Notes: generated from the letters alone by a model not told the origin. Counted from the stretch's first letter, positions 1 through 8,858 are shown. The stretch: 32,953 nt of DNA from a bacterium HR30 (GCA_002898795.1 BEIG01000030.1:1-32953); one strand, 5' to 3'. Numbers and translations: made by a program.

Positions 1-104
1 AAAACTTCGACGTCTTCCGCCAGCGGGTTACCTTACCACGGTATCAGAAGGTTTCGCTGGCACTTGCTGCTTGGGGTCGTTCGCAGTTGCAGCGGCCCGT
101 TTAG
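1..104 (+). CDS. hpnD: C-terminal end of presqualene diphosphate synthase HpnD (partial)
   Basis: The reading frame is open from base 3 to a TAG at 102-104 and enters from outside the window. The visible tail (FDVFRQRVTLPRYQKVSLAL) looks like the C-terminus of HpnD-type squalene/phytoene synthases, where a conserved Arg/Pro segment is followed by a short Lys/Leu/Ala/Trp helix. HpnD is known to convert farnesyl diphosphate to presqualene diphosphate in hopanoid synthesis. Only 33 residues are visible, so the call rests mainly on position: hpnE starts 9 bases after the stop, and hpnC-hpnD-hpnE is the usual order. It could instead be the end of HpnC. Confidence 0.6.
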   Translation, partial: NFDVFRQRVTLPRYQKVSLALAAWGRSQLQRPV

Positions 105-113
105 ACCGAAGGC

Positions 114-1499
114 ATGCCACCCTCTGCTCTCTCGCGACACTCTTCGCAACACGATGCGCCGACTGTGATCATTGGCGGCGGCATCGCTGGACTTGCCGCA
201 GCGGTGGAGCTTAGCCACCGCGGCCAACGCGTACTCGTGCTCGAGGCCCGCCAGCGTTTGGGTGGTCGGGCGGCTTCGTTTCGCGAACCAACGACAGGCG
301 ACGAGGTCGATAACGGCCAACACGCCATGATGGGTTGCTACCACCATACGCTCAACTTCCTCGAGCGCATTGGCGCTTCGAAGAAACTCGTTTGGCAGGA
401 TCGCCTCCGGGTGCCTTACGTCGACCTGGCTTCGGGTGAGCGCGCCACCTTGTGTGCGGGGGGCGGACCCAGTCCGTTCCACGTTGCCCATGGGATCGCT
501 CGTTTTGGCCTCTTGCCCCGGCGTATGCGATTCGAAGCCTTACTCGGAGGCGTTCGGATTTACCTCCTGCGGCAGCGCCGCGATCCATTGCTTCAGCGGA
601 TCACCATCGAGGATCTTTTGTGCCTGTGCGGACAACGGTCGCTCACCCGCCAACGAGTTTGGTATCCCATCGCGGTCGCTACCCTCAATGAGTGGCCGAG
701 CCGTGCTGCGGCAGCACCCTTCGCGGAAGTTGTCGCCCGTGCCTTTTTCGGTTCCCAACGAGATGCACAATTTGTTTTCCCTCGTGCACCTCTAAGTCAG
801 CTTTACGTGGACGACGCACGCGCGTTCATCGAAGGCCACGGCGGGGTGATACGGACTGGGGCCGTCGTGCAGCGGCTGTTGTGTCAGGAGGAACGAGTCT
901 ATGCCGTTCAGCTCCGCGACGGAACCATGCTCCCTGCGGCTCAAGTAGTCTGCGCAGTTCCGCCTGACCACGGCCGACGGCTCTTGCTAGAACACGGCAT
1001 AGACATCCCAGAGGCTGCATACTCACCCATTGTGTCCCTCCACCTTTGGTTCGACCAACCACTGGGACTGCCTCCCTTTGTCGGTTTGCTCGGCGGCCAC
1101 GCGCAATGGGTGTTCGACCGGCAAAACTTGTGGGCTAACCCGATGGCGCAAACGAGCGGGTACCCGTACATCGCGAGCGTCGTTATTAGCGCAGCGCACG
1201 AGGAAATCTCCTTCTCAGACCGCCAACTGGAAGATGCTGTGCTGAACGAACTTTTTCGTGCGTTTCCAGCCCTTCGCGGGATCCGGCTCAGGCATGTCAT
1301 CGTCATACGGGAGAAGCGGGCTACACCGTCGCTCACACCGTGCTTCGAACGCCGGCGCCCGGCTACCCAGACGAAGATCAAAAACCTGTTCCTGGCCGGG
1401 GATTGGGTGGCAACCGGCCTACCCGCTACCATCGAAAGCGCGGTTGCCAGCGCGGTTGCGGCAGCCAACGCGGTTGTCCTCCGGCGAGAAAGGGCATAG
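114..1499 (+). CDS. hpnE: Hydroxysqualene dehydroxylase HpnE
   Basis: This is a FAD-dependent amine-oxidase/desaturase-like enzyme of 461 residues. In the HpnC/D/E route HpnE reduces hydroxysqualene to squalene. The dinucleotide-binding motif GGGIAGLAAAVEL is at residues 21-33 and is followed by the family's LEARQRLGGRA segment. The family's MMGCYHHTLNFLERIG stretch lies near residue 80. The C-terminal FAD motif is LFLAGDWVATGLPATIESA. The length fits the family. The ATG at 114 lies 9 bases after the hpnD stop, and the TAG lies one base before the next ATG, so this is an operon. The 8-12 residues before the Rossmann strand are not conserved, so a slightly later start is possible. Confidence 0.9.
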   Translation: MPPSALSRHSSQHDAPTVIIGGGIAGLAAAVELSHRGQRVLVLEARQRLGGRAASFREPTTGDEVDNGQHAMMGCYHHTLNFLERIGASKKLVWQDRLRVPYVDLASGERATLCAGGGPSPFHVAHGIARFGLLPRRMRFEALLGGVRIYLLRQRRDPLLQRITIEDLLCLCGQRSLTRQRVWYPIAVATLNEWPSRAAAAPFAEVVARAFFGSQRDAQFVFPRAPLSQLYVDDARAFIEGHGGVIRTGAVVQRLLCQEERVYAVQLRDGTMLPAAQVVCAVPPDHGRRLLLEHGIDIPEAAYSPIVSLHLWFDQPLGLPPFVGLLGGHAQWVFDRQNLWANPMAQTSGYPYIASVVISAAHEEISFSDRQLEDAVLNELFRAFPALRGIRLRHVIVIREKRATPSLTPCFERRRPATQTKIKNLFLAGDWVATGLPATIESAVASAVAAANAVVLRRERA

Positions 1500-1500
1500 G

Positions 1501-2292
1501 ATGCAAGGGTTGATGCTTCCGGTCGCCGTGTTCGCTGCCCTGCCCTGGGAGTGCAAGTGCGTGTTACCCGCTCTGCGCGGTGTTCGGCGGGGGAAAAGCG
1601 GTGCATTCAAGTGGTGGGAAGGCAATGCGGGGCCTTTTCGCGTCCGCTTGGTCCAAACTGGAATTGGCATAGAGCGAGCAACAAAGGCCACCAACACGGT
1701 TCTCACTGAATTCCCGTGCACGCTTGTGGTCAGCACAGGCTGCGCCGGTGGGCTCACCGCAACCCTCGAAGTGGGCGCCCTCGTGATCGCCAGCGAGATT
1801 GTTTGTGGCGTCACTGGTTCGGTGTTTTCGGTAGCAGAGCCCGTGGTTGCCTCCTTCGCCGAGGCGACAAACGGAAGTGGTCTCAAGTATGTGATTGGCC
1901 GCCAGCTTTGCGTCAGCAAACCGCTCGCGTCGGTGGCAGCGAAGCAACAAGCCGCCATCCGCTTTCAAGCCCTCGCTGTGGATATGGAAAGTGCCGCCGT
2001 CATGCGGGAGGCCGCCAGGCGGGGGATTGCCTTTGCCAGTGTGCGCGCAGTTCTCGATCCTGCGCTGAAAGAACTGCCGCCCACTGACGGGCTCGTAGAT
2101 CCTGCAAGTGGGCGCGTGCGGCCTGGCAGCTTGCTTCGGCAGGTCATTCGTGGAGGTCCTGCAAGGTGGCAGGAGTTGCACGAACTTTACAACTGGGTGC
2201 AATTCGCGCAAAGCACGTTAACACGTTTTTATGGCCGGTGGTTCGCGTCGCGTTCCACCCCAACTTGGAGTTCGTCTGCAGGGCAAAGTTGA
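1501..2292 (+). CDS. hpnG: Hopanoid-associated nucleoside phosphorylase HpnG
   Basis: This 263-residue protein belongs to the PNP/UDP phosphorylase superfamily. HpnG is known to remove adenine from adenosylhopane, a step towards ribosylhopane and bacteriohopanetetrol. Visible family features are the phosphate/ribose-site strand VVSTGCAGGL (about residues 77-85) and the nucleoside-binding VDMESAAVMREAA (about 160-172). The track ORF extends upstream to 1258 inside hpnE. I chose the ATG at 1501, one base after the hpnE stop, because a purine-rich GAGAAAGGG lies just upstream and MLPVAVFAALPWE is the normal N-terminal beta strand. The Ser/Thr-rich tail after residue 245 is not conserved. Confidence 0.87.
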   Translation: MQGLMLPVAVFAALPWECKCVLPALRGVRRGKSGAFKWWEGNAGPFRVRLVQTGIGIERATKATNTVLTEFPCTLVVSTGCAGGLTATLEVGALVIASEIVCGVTGSVFSVAEPVVASFAEATNGSGLKYVIGRQLCVSKPLASVAAKQQAAIRFQALAVDMESAAVMREAARRGIAFASVRAVLDPALKELPPTDGLVDPASGRVRPGSLLRQVIRGGPARWQELHELYNWVQFAQSTLTRFYGRWFASRSTPTWSSSAGQS

Positions 2293-2313
2293 GTCGACGG
2301 GAGGTTCGGAACG

Positions 2314-3342
2314 ATGCGTTTTCCCTTGCACATCACCACGGACATGTTGAAGTGGCAGCTCAAAAATTGGTGGCGTGGCAACAAACGTTACCCCTTCGTG
2401 CTCATGTTGGAGCCACTACACACTTGCAACTTGGCTTGCATCGGTTGCTCGCCGGAGCGGTACAACGGAGACCTAAAGGACCGCCTTCCTCTGGACGAAT
2501 GTCTGCGCGCGGTCGACGAGTGTGGCGCGCCCGTTGTGTCGATCTGCGGTGGCGAGCCAACCATCTACCCGGAGTTGCCGGAGCTGGTCGAGGGGATTAT
2601 CGCGCTCAAGCGTCACATTTACCTGTGCACGAACGGCATCTTGCTCGATCGCTTCTACCAACGATCCAGGCCGCACAAGCGATTATCGATCAATGTTCAT
2701 CTCGACGGGCTTCGTGACACACATGACTACGTGGTGAATCGCAAGGGCGTGTTCGACAAGGCCATTGCCATGATTAAGGAAGGCAAGCGCCGAGGCTACT
2801 CCGTGTGTACCAACACGACCATTTACCGCGAAACCGACATGAACGAGATTGAGGCGATGTGCCAGTTGCTCACGGAACTCGGCGTGGACGGAATTCTGCT
2901 CTCCCCTGGTTACCACTACGAGGCTGTGGAAGGGAACCACTTCCTGTACAAAAACGAGATCCACGAAAAATTCCAACGCGTGCTGGCGTTGGCCGACAAG
3001 TATCCGGTTTCGTCGACACCACTGTTTCTCGAGTTTGCAGCAGGGCGACGGGACTACCCCTGTACCCCGTGGGGCAACCCAACCCGCACCCCTAAGGGCT
3101 GGAAGGGTCCTTGTTACCTCATTGCTGGAAACTACTACCCAACGTGGAAGGAGTTCTGGAACGGCGTCGACTGGCGGTATTGGGAATCGCGCCAGGATCC
3201 CCGCTGCCAAAATTGCCTCATGCACTCAGGCTTCGAACCCTCGGTGATCCGAAAGCTGGGAGAGAACCCGCGCGATGTGTGGACGATGATCAAGTGGAAC
3301 TTCTCCAATCCCCCGAAGCCCGCGCAGGCGGCCCAACACTAG
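2314..3342 (+). CDS. hpnH: Adenosylhopane synthase HpnH (radical SAM)
   Basis: HpnH is the radical SAM enzyme that adds a 5'-deoxyadenosyl group to diploptene, giving adenosylhopane. In the sequence the [4Fe-4S] motif CNLACIGC gives ligands Cys38, Cys42 and Cys45, preceded by the family segment RYPFVLMLEPLHTC. The SAM-binding GGEP motif is at residues 79-82. Additional Cys residues (CTPWGNPT, CQNC) occur in the C-terminal third. The 342-residue length fits. A Shine-Dalgarno GGGAGG lies 9 bases before the ATG, and the gene begins 21 bases after hpnG. HpnG acts directly on the HpnH product, so the order matches the pathway. The last residues (PPKPAQAAQH) are a family-variable tail. Confidence 0.93.
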   Translation: MRFPLHITTDMLKWQLKNWWRGNKRYPFVLMLEPLHTCNLACIGCSPERYNGDLKDRLPLDECLRAVDECGAPVVSICGGEPTIYPELPELVEGIIALKRHIYLCTNGILLDRFYQRSRPHKRLSINVHLDGLRDTHDYVVNRKGVFDKAIAMIKEGKRRGYSVCTNTTIYRETDMNEIEAMCQLLTELGVDGILLSPGYHYEAVEGNHFLYKNEIHEKFQRVLALADKYPVSSTPLFLEFAAGRRDYPCTPWGNPTRTPKGWKGPCYLIAGNYYPTWKEFWNGVDWRYWESRQDPRCQNCLMHSGFEPSVIRKLGENPRDVWTMIKWNFSNPPKPAQAAQH

Positions 3343-3381
3343 AATCGCCGGGAGAGCGCACAGGCTTTTTCCCGACTGCGA

Positions 3382-3411
3382 GAACGCTGATCAGCCACGA
3401 ACGCTGATCAG
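3382..3411. repeat. Short direct repeat in the hpnH/kup convergent gap
   Basis: The 13-mer GAACGCTGATCAG occurs twice, at 3382-3394 and 3399-3411, with a 17-base period. Each copy contains the palindrome TGATCA. It sits in the 175-base gap between the convergent hpnH and kup stops. No convincing T-tailed hairpin is visible there. Its function is unknown and it may be chance or replication slippage. Confidence 0.6.
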
Positions 3412-3517
3412 TTAGGCAAAAGTACTGCCGGCCTCATGTGCGTGTCGTAGACCGAAGCTGCCGCAGCGCCTGGCACTCAAAGCTACTCCTGGCCGCGTCG
3501 GAGCGTCCAGCCCAGGC

Positions 3518-5461
3518 TCACAATTCCAGTTGAGCCCCGAGCTCTACCACCCGGTTCACCGGAATTTCGAAAAACGCTGCTGCGGATGGGGCGTTGCGCG
3601 CCAAGAGGATGTACAAACGTTTTCGCCATTTAGCCATGCGCGCTCGTCCGGTGGGCAGCAGGGTTTCCCGTCCCAGGAAGAACGTCGTAGTCATCAGATC
3701 GAACGCCAGCCCTTTTGCCTGGCAGAGCCGTAACACGTGCCGGATTCGCGGCATCTCCATAAATCCGAAGTGAGCAATGATGCGGTAAAAGCCCTGCCCC
3801 AACTCTTTCACTTCGATTTTTTCCTTGTCCGGCACCTCCGGTCGCTTTTCCGTGAGGATCGACAATAGCACCACCCGTTTGTGCAGCGTTTTGGTGTGTT
3901 TGAAGTAGTGCAGAAGGATGGCCGGCATCCCCTTTGGAGTCGACGTCATCACCACAGCCGTGCCGTCCACGCGAACCACGCGCTGGTTTTGTACGTCGGC
4001 CAGGAAAGCCTCTTCACTCACGCTACCCCGTTCCAACAGGGCTGCAACTTCGCTTCGCCCTCGCTTCCACGTGGTAAGCACCGTGAAGACGACCACCCCA
4101 ACAGCCAAAGCAAACCAGCCACCGTGTGGAAGCTTGGCCAGGTTGGCCAGAAGAAAGGAAAGATCGAACAGGAGGAACAATGCTGCAGCCCCAACCCCGG
4201 TAAGCAGCGACCACGACCAAAGCTGGCGGGTCACAGCATAGAACAGTAGCGTCGTCGCGGTCATTGTTCCCGTCACCGCCAAACCATACGCTCCGGCGAG
4301 GGCGCTGGAACTTTGAAATCCCAGCACCAGCATTAAGCACAACGCTCCCAAGGCCACGTTCACCTGAGGAATGTAAATTTGGCCCGCTTGCTCCTCCGAG
4401 GTATGGATGATGTTGAACCGTGGTAAGTAACCTAACTGTGAGGCTTGGTGCGTGAGGGAAAATGCTCCGGAAATGAGCGCCTGCGAGGCAATAATCGTCG
4501 CCACAGTAGCCAGGCCAACCAGCGGGTAGAGCATCCAAGAGGGCGCGAGTTCAAAAAACGGGTGGCTCACCGCACTACCCTTGGCAAGCAACAACGCGCC
4601 TTGGCCAAAATAGTTCAGCAACAAAGCCGGGAATACCAGGCCGTACCACGCGAGCCGGATGGGACGCCGCCCGAAGTGTCCCATGTCAGCGTACAAAGCC
4701 TCGCCGCCGGTGATGCATAGCACGACCGAGCCTAAGACGAGAAAGCCTTGCAATCCGTTGCGACTGAAAAACTCGATTGCATGCCACGGATTGAGCGCCG
4801 CCCAAATCCACACCTCCGCATGCGGTTGCTTGAAAATCGCACGGAGGCCTAAGATGCCGATTACCAAGAACCAAACCAACATTGCCGGGCCGAACACCGC
4901 GCCGAGCCCCCCGGTGCCATGCCGCTGAACTGCAAACAACAGCAACAAAATTCCGGCAGCGATGGGGACCACGTAGGGCTCGAATGCATGGGTGGCTACG
5001 TTGAGTCCCTCGACAGCCGACAAAACCGAAATTGCCGGCGTAATGATTCCGTCTCCATATAGGAGCGCCGCACCGAACAACCCGCAAGAAACCAACACCG
5101 AGCGTCGTAAGGGCAAATGGCTCTCTCGGGGCATCACCAACGCTAGCAGTGCTAGAATTCCCCCTTCCCCCTCGTTGTCGGCGCGCATCACAAACACCAG
5201 GTACTTGATCGAAATCACTACCGTGAGCGACCAAAACACGAGCGACAACACCCCCACGACGTTCTGTGGCGTGATCGCGACCGCGTGCGGCCCCACGAAG
5301 CACTCGCGCACCGCATACAGAGGCGAGGTACCAATATCGCCGAAGACGACACCTAAAGCCGCGAGGGCTAAACCCAGTACCGCAGACTGCCGAGCAGCCT
5401 CTTTGGTTCCCGTGGTCGTGTCAGCAATAGCTGTATCCGACTGCGCGGTCTTGGTTTCCAT
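3518..5461 (-). CDS. kup: Low-affinity potassium uptake protein Kup
   Basis: This is an inner-membrane K+ transporter of the KUP/HAK/KT family, 647 residues against about 620 in E. coli. Residues 30-50 contain the signature LGVVFGDIGTSPLYA at the first membrane helix. About twelve hydrophobic segments follow up to residue 470, including the VMRADNEGEGGILAL loop and the GDGIITPAISVLSAVEGL segment, both family hallmarks. A soluble C-terminal domain of about 170 residues follows. The ATG is preceded on the minus strand by AGGTGAGG, a reasonable ribosome binding site. It converges on hpnH and is divergent from the large secreted protein, so it is probably a single-gene unit. No clear promoter or riboswitch was found in its leader. 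Confidence 0.95.
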   Translation of the reverse strand: METKTAQSDTAIADTTTGTKEAARQSAVLGLALAALGVVFGDIGTSPLYAVRECFVGPHAVAITPQNVVGVLSLVFWSLTVVISIKYLVFVMRADNEGEGGILALLALVMPRESHLPLRRSVLVSCGLFGAALLYGDGIITPAISVLSAVEGLNVATHAFEPYVVPIAAGILLLLFAVQRHGTGGLGAVFGPAMLVWFLVIGILGLRAIFKQPHAEVWIWAALNPWHAIEFFSRNGLQGFLVLGSVVLCITGGEALYADMGHFGRRPIRLAWYGLVFPALLLNYFGQGALLLAKGSAVSHPFFELAPSWMLYPLVGLATVATIIASQALISGAFSLTHQASQLGYLPRFNIIHTSEEQAGQIYIPQVNVALGALCLMLVLGFQSSSALAGAYGLAVTGTMTATTLLFYAVTRQLWSWSLLTGVGAAALFLLFDLSFLLANLAKLPHGGWFALAVGVVVFTVLTTWKRGRSEVAALLERGSVSEEAFLADVQNQRVVRVDGTAVVMTSTPKGMPAILLHYFKHTKTLHKRVVLLSILTEKRPEVPDKEKIEVKELGQGFYRIIAHFGFMEMPRIRHVLRLCQAKGLAFDLMTTTFFLGRETLLPTGRARMAKWRKRLYILLARNAPSAAAFFEIPVNRVVELGAQLEL

Positions 5462-5826
5462 CCTGGCCTCACCTAGGACTTATTCCATCGCAGGCCTTTA
5501 GCCCCGCGCTGTGGACGCAGACCCCTTTGACCCGTCTATTCCATCCCCACCACGGTAGGCGCATCCCCGGTTACCGACATCAAAGAAAAAAGAAGAGCTA
5601 ACTGCGCTGCTCATGAGTGCTCCCTGGGCCTCTCTCAACACCTGGGTCGACGCCGAAGCCTAGCCAACCCACTTCACCAATCAACGAGGAACACCGTGGC
5701 TGGCACCTTGGAGTGCTAGACAACTTATTTCTTGACAACCGTTGCCAACCTGTCGTAAACGGGTTGGGCGCGAGGGAGAGATTTAAGGTTTTTCTACGGA
5801 GCAACGTGACTGCCGTGGGGGTCGCT
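5462..5826. other. Divergent intergenic region between kup and the stalked BPI-like gene
   Basis: These 365 bases separate two divergent genes and must hold promoters for both. The segment TATTCCATC occurs twice on the kup-proximal side (near 5480 and 5536). On the plus strand a TTGACA is seen near the downstream gene (listed separately). The track ORF start at 5617 lies in this region, but its translation upstream of the signal peptide looks non-coding. No RNA motif could be folded with confidence. Confidence 0.5.
5732..5761 (+). promoter_or_regulatory. Possible sigma-70 promoter for the stalked BPI-like gene
   Basis: A perfect -35 hexamer TTGACA (5732-5737) is followed after 18 bases by TAAACG (5756-5761), a weak -10 match. 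An inverted pair CCAACC / GGTTGG (5745-5750 and 5762-5767) brackets the -10 and could bind a regulator. The -10 match is poor, so this is tentative. Confidence 0.35.
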
Positions 5827-8730
5827 ATGAAAATGACCAAAGGATTTGTGGGGTTCGCTGTTGCGGGAGCCATGGGGATGGCCTTGTCCCTGGGAGCCGG
5901 TATCCCCGGTGTGGCACACGCGCAAAGCTGCACACAAGGGCTGTTTGCAAACAAGTGCATTCCGGGCGGTGGGTCGAAAGGAACTGACTGCCATTTGGAG
6001 TGGCTCGTGCAAACGATGCAGATCCCAGAGTCACCGAAGTTCACGGGCTCCGGGCTACCGAAAAACAAGTATCTCTGTTACGAAGGCGATCCCCGGTGCG
6101 ACATCGACCCCGACCTGAACAACAAGAGTTGCACCGTACCGGTGCAACTCTGCATCAATAACGCCGACCCGCGTTTTGCTGGGTCGTGCATTCCGTCAGC
6201 GCTTGCGCTGTTCGAGGTGAAAAAGCCCTCGGCAACCAGCCTCGATCCGGCAGACGTAGCTAACCTTGCAGCATTGGAGTCGGCAGCAAGCTCCGGGTTC
6301 GGGCTCACCGTGATGCGGAGGAACACGCCAACGACTTCGGGAGGCTCGAACTCGTCTCCAAACCTCTGCGGCGCACCAGTTCCCATTGTCGTTCCCCTAA
6401 AGACAACTGCTTCGGGAACAATTCGCCCGGGAACGCGGGCACTTCGAGTCATGGCGAAAACCACGACCGGGCTTATCGACCCCGATACGTTGAAAATTCA
6501 ATGCTTGCCGAGCACCTGTGGCAACGGAATCGTCGAGGCGGATCATGAAACCTGCGACGACGGGAACCGTGCCAATGGCGACGGCTGTAACCAGGGTTGC
6601 CAAAGAGAGCTGCCCTCTCCCACCCCGACGCCGACTCCAACGGTCACTGCCACCGCAACCAATACCGGTACGCCAACGGTAACTCCAACGCCAACCGTAA
6701 CGGACACGCCAACCCGTACTCCTACGGAAACCAAAACCTTCACACCGACGCGAACGCACACACCAACCCATACGCCAACGATCACACACACGCCGACGCG
6801 AACCCTGACCCCCACCTGGACGTGGACCCCAACCCGCACCCCAACGCCCACGAATACCCCCACCTCTACGAACACACCCACAGTAACCCATACACCAACG
6901 GTAACCCCCACACCCACCAATACCCCCACACCGACCGCGACCTTTACACCGACACCTCCTCCAGAAATTTATCTGGATTCACCCGCACACGGTGTGTTCA
7001 CCACCGCGAGCACGGCCACCGTCACCGGGCACGTGGTCAACCCAGTGGCTGGCCAGGTAGTTAAGGTCAACGGCGTGACCGTTTGTTCAGGGCCGTGCAC
7101 CAACTTCAGTTACAACATGCCTCTCGATGCGGGGCTTATCTTCAACCCAGTGCTCGCGGAGTTGACGGTTCCATCTACCGGCTTCAAAGCGCGCGACCGG
7201 CGTGTGATCATTCGTGGTCAATCGGTGGCGGACGGCGCATTTTCTACCAATGCTTTGGGCTTGCGCATCAACGACTCTGGCTTCGACAAGCTCGAACCGA
7301 TTATCCAGAGCATGATTCCGCTCGACCTGGCCGAACTGCTGCCTCCGGGAATGTTGATCACCGACGACGACATCTGTGTGGCTAGTCTCTTCGGAGCCTG
7401 CCTCGGCGGAATCGACAAGGTTTATGTATGTAACCCACCGGGTGCTGGTTGCGCACCTGGAGATCGTCCGTCCATCTCCGGCTTCACCATCAACATCGAC
7501 TCGCAAAGCGGCTACGTCCAACTCGATATTACGCTGTACAACGTGCGGCTCCGCCTGTGGATTGTTGGCTACGGAGTCGTCCCGGACTGCGCTTTACGAG
7601 TTACCGCGAACTGGGCATTGATCCGCGGAAATTACACCCTTGCGCCGGCGTCGCCCGACCCAAGCTACCTCGACGTCAATCAACAGGGTGACGTCACGGT
7701 AACGTTCTCGAGTTTCAATGCTTCGATCGAAGGCGGCTTTGCCTGCGACATTCTCGATGCCTTGGCCCCGTTGTTCGTTGATCTCGAGCAAACCGCCCGC
7801 GAGCAATTGGTGAACTACCTGCGCGACCCGGATGGTCCCGGACCGCAGGATTCGGTGATCGCCGACGCTATGGAGACAGCCTTGTCTCAGCTCTCGATTG
7901 CCGGGGCGATTGGCGGTGCCCTCGGTGTGCAACTCGACGCGCCGTTCAACTTTGTCGCCCCTGACAATCAAGGCGTCACGTTCGGGATCAATGCGCGGAT
8001 TATGTCGACCGATAAGCCCGCGTATACACCGGATCTCACCGCTTCCTTACACGTGCCTGAAGCTTTCCCTTCGTATGGCACCACCACACCGGTACAAAAC
8101 TTGCCCTACCACATGGCCATCAGCCTCGGCACTTCGGCGATGAACCAGTTGCTGAAGGCCCTGACCGAGGAAGGAATCTTGAACATCGACATTAGCCAGA
8201 TTGACCTCGGCTCCGGTCCGGTGGACATCACTTCCGACCTCTTAGCCCTGTTCTTGCCTGAGTTCGGTAACCTACCCTCTGGTACGCAGCTCACGATCCG
8301 CATCGAGCCAACGATCGCACCGGTGCTCACTGGTAACCTCGGACCCAACCCAGGAGACTTGGCAGAGCTAAAACTCGCCCATCTGTTGATCTCGATCTGG
8401 TCGCGCGATCTTTCCACGCTGTACCTACGGGGTGCCGTCGACGCGCGCGCTGGATTGCAGCTCAACTACGTGGCCGCAACCAACTCCATCAGTTTCGCGA
8501 TCAGCAACATCAACCCGAGCGATGTCAGGACGGTTGTGCTGCAAAACGCTGTCGGCGTGAACGAAAACGACTTACAGTCGATCATTCCGCAACTCGTGCA
8601 GCAGTTCCTGCCGTCGCTTGCGGGTGGGCTCGGATCGCTCCCGCTCCCGTCGCTACTCGGGTTGCAGCCAGTGGGCGTGGAGCTGTCGCGTCTGGGTCAG
8701 GTGATCACCGTCTTCGTGAACTTCCAGTAA
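5827..8730 (+). CDS. Secreted stalked protein: Cys-rich N-terminus, Thr-Pro linker, BPI/LBP (TULIP)-like C-terminal half
   Basis: This is a 967-residue exported protein of undescribed function. Residues 1-34 form a signal peptide (hydrophobic [15 protein letters not shown], cleavage near VAHA-QS). Residues 35-225 are Cys-containing and unrecognised. Residues 231-258 form a Myxococcus-type cysteine-rich repeat ([17 protein letters not shown]). Residues about 263-379 are an almost pure Thr-Pro stalk. Residues 380-460 look like a small Ig-like domain with a close Cys pair (CSGPC). From about 475 to the end, the order of motifs resembles human BPI by eye: [11 protein letters not shown], a beta-rich section with SFNASIEGG, the long helix [13 protein letters not shown], then [37 protein letters not shown] and the end LPLPSLLGL. 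If correct, the protein binds lipid outside the cell. I chose ATG 5827; GTG 5806 with GGAG upstream is an alternative. The gene is monocistronic, with its own terminator. Confidence 0.75.
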   Translation: MKMTKGFVGFAVAGAMGMALSLGAGIPGVAHAQSCTQGLFANKCIPGGGSKGTDCHLEWLVQTMQIPESPKFTGSGLPKNKYLCYEGDPRCDIDPDLNNKSCTVPVQLCINNADPRFAGSCIPSALALFEVKKPSATSLDPADVANLAALESAASSGFGLTVMRRNTPTTSGGSNSSPNLCGAPVPIVVPLKTTASGTIRPGTRALRVMAKTTTGLIDPDTLKIQCLPSTCGNGIVEADHETCDDGNRANGDGCNQGCQRELPSPTPTPTPTVTATATNTGTPTVTPTPTVTDTPTRTPTETKTFTPTRTHTPTHTPTITHTPTRTLTPTWTWTPTRTPTPTNTPTSTNTPTVTHTPTVTPTPTNTPTPTATFTPTPPPEIYLDSPAHGVFTTASTATVTGHVVNPVAGQVVKVNGVTVCSGPCTNFSYNMPLDAGLIFNPVLAELTVPSTGFKARDRRVIIRGQSVADGAFSTNALGLRINDSGFDKLEPIIQSMIPLDLAELLPPGMLITDDDICVASLFGACLGGIDKVYVCNPPGAGCAPGDRPSISGFTINIDSQSGYVQLDITLYNVRLRLWIVGYGVVPDCALRVTANWALIRGNYTLAPASPDPSYLDVNQQGDVTVTFSSFNASIEGGFACDILDALAPLFVDLEQTAREQLVNYLRDPDGPGPQDSVIADAMETALSQLSIAGAIGGALGVQLDAPFNFVAPDNQGVTFGINARIMSTDKPAYTPDLTASLHVPEAFPSYGTTTPVQNLPYHMAISLGTSAMNQLLKALTEEGILNIDISQIDLGSGPVDITSDLLALFLPEFGNLPSGTQLTIRIEPTIAPVLTGNLGPNPGDLAELKLAHLLISIWSRDLSTLYLRGAVDARAGLQLNYVAATNSISFAISNINPSDVRTVVLQNAVGVNENDLQSIIPQLVQQFLPSLAGGLGSLPLPSLLGLQPVGVELSRLGQVITVFVNFQ
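6616..6963 (+). repeat. Degenerate ACN-CCN repeat tract encoding the Thr-Pro stalk
   Basis: About 350 bases consist of imperfect hexamer units of the form ACN CCN, with third bases varied and ACA/GTA/CAT codons interspersed. At protein level this gives [15 protein letters not shown] and TPTHTPT runs. Third-position variation shows selection for the Thr-Pro protein pattern rather than recent tandem duplication of one DNA unit. On the opposite strand it produces a spurious Val-Gly repeat ORF. Confidence 0.85.
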
Positions 8731-8752
8731 CTGTATCCGCCTGAGCGAGCGC

Positions 8753-8793
8753 AAAACGGCGAAGGGCTCGGAAAACCCTTCGCCGTTTTTTTT
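8753..8793 (+). terminator. Strong intrinsic terminator after the stalked protein
   Basis: The perfect 14-base stem AAAACGGCGAAGGG (8753-8766) pairs with CCCTTCGCCGTTTT (8776-8789) around a 9-base loop. The right arm runs into eight T residues (8786-8793). It begins 22 bases after the stop codon. The left-arm A tract would allow some function on the other strand as well. Confidence 0.93.
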
Positions 8794-8858
8794 GCCGTCC
8801 ACCAAGCCGACGACGGGGGCGGAATAAAATTACGGTTTTCTGCGTCATCATACGTTGC

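Noticed and set aside
1258-1500. Upstream extension of hpnG into hpnE
   Set aside because: It overlaps conserved HpnE C-terminal coding sequence, and a proper ATG with the family N-terminus is at 1501.
5462-5560. c-di-AMP (ydaO-type) riboswitch or M-box in the kup leader, suggested by GGTAACCGGGGA and by AGGTGAGGC just before the kup ATG
   Set aside because: Kup leaders often have c-di-AMP switches, but the required pairings and consensus blocks could not be built. The AGGTGAGGC directly abuts the start codon and works simply as a ribosome site. An Infernal search with RF00379 and RF00380 would settle it.
5617-5826. Upstream extension of the stalked protein to the ATG at 5617
   Set aside because: The 70 extra residues look non-coding and would bury the clear signal peptide that begins at 5827.
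6543-6929. Minus-strand ORF with a Val-Gly repeat ([11 protein letters not shown])
   Set aside because: It is the complement of the Thr-Pro codon repeat of the stalked protein and is not a separate gene.
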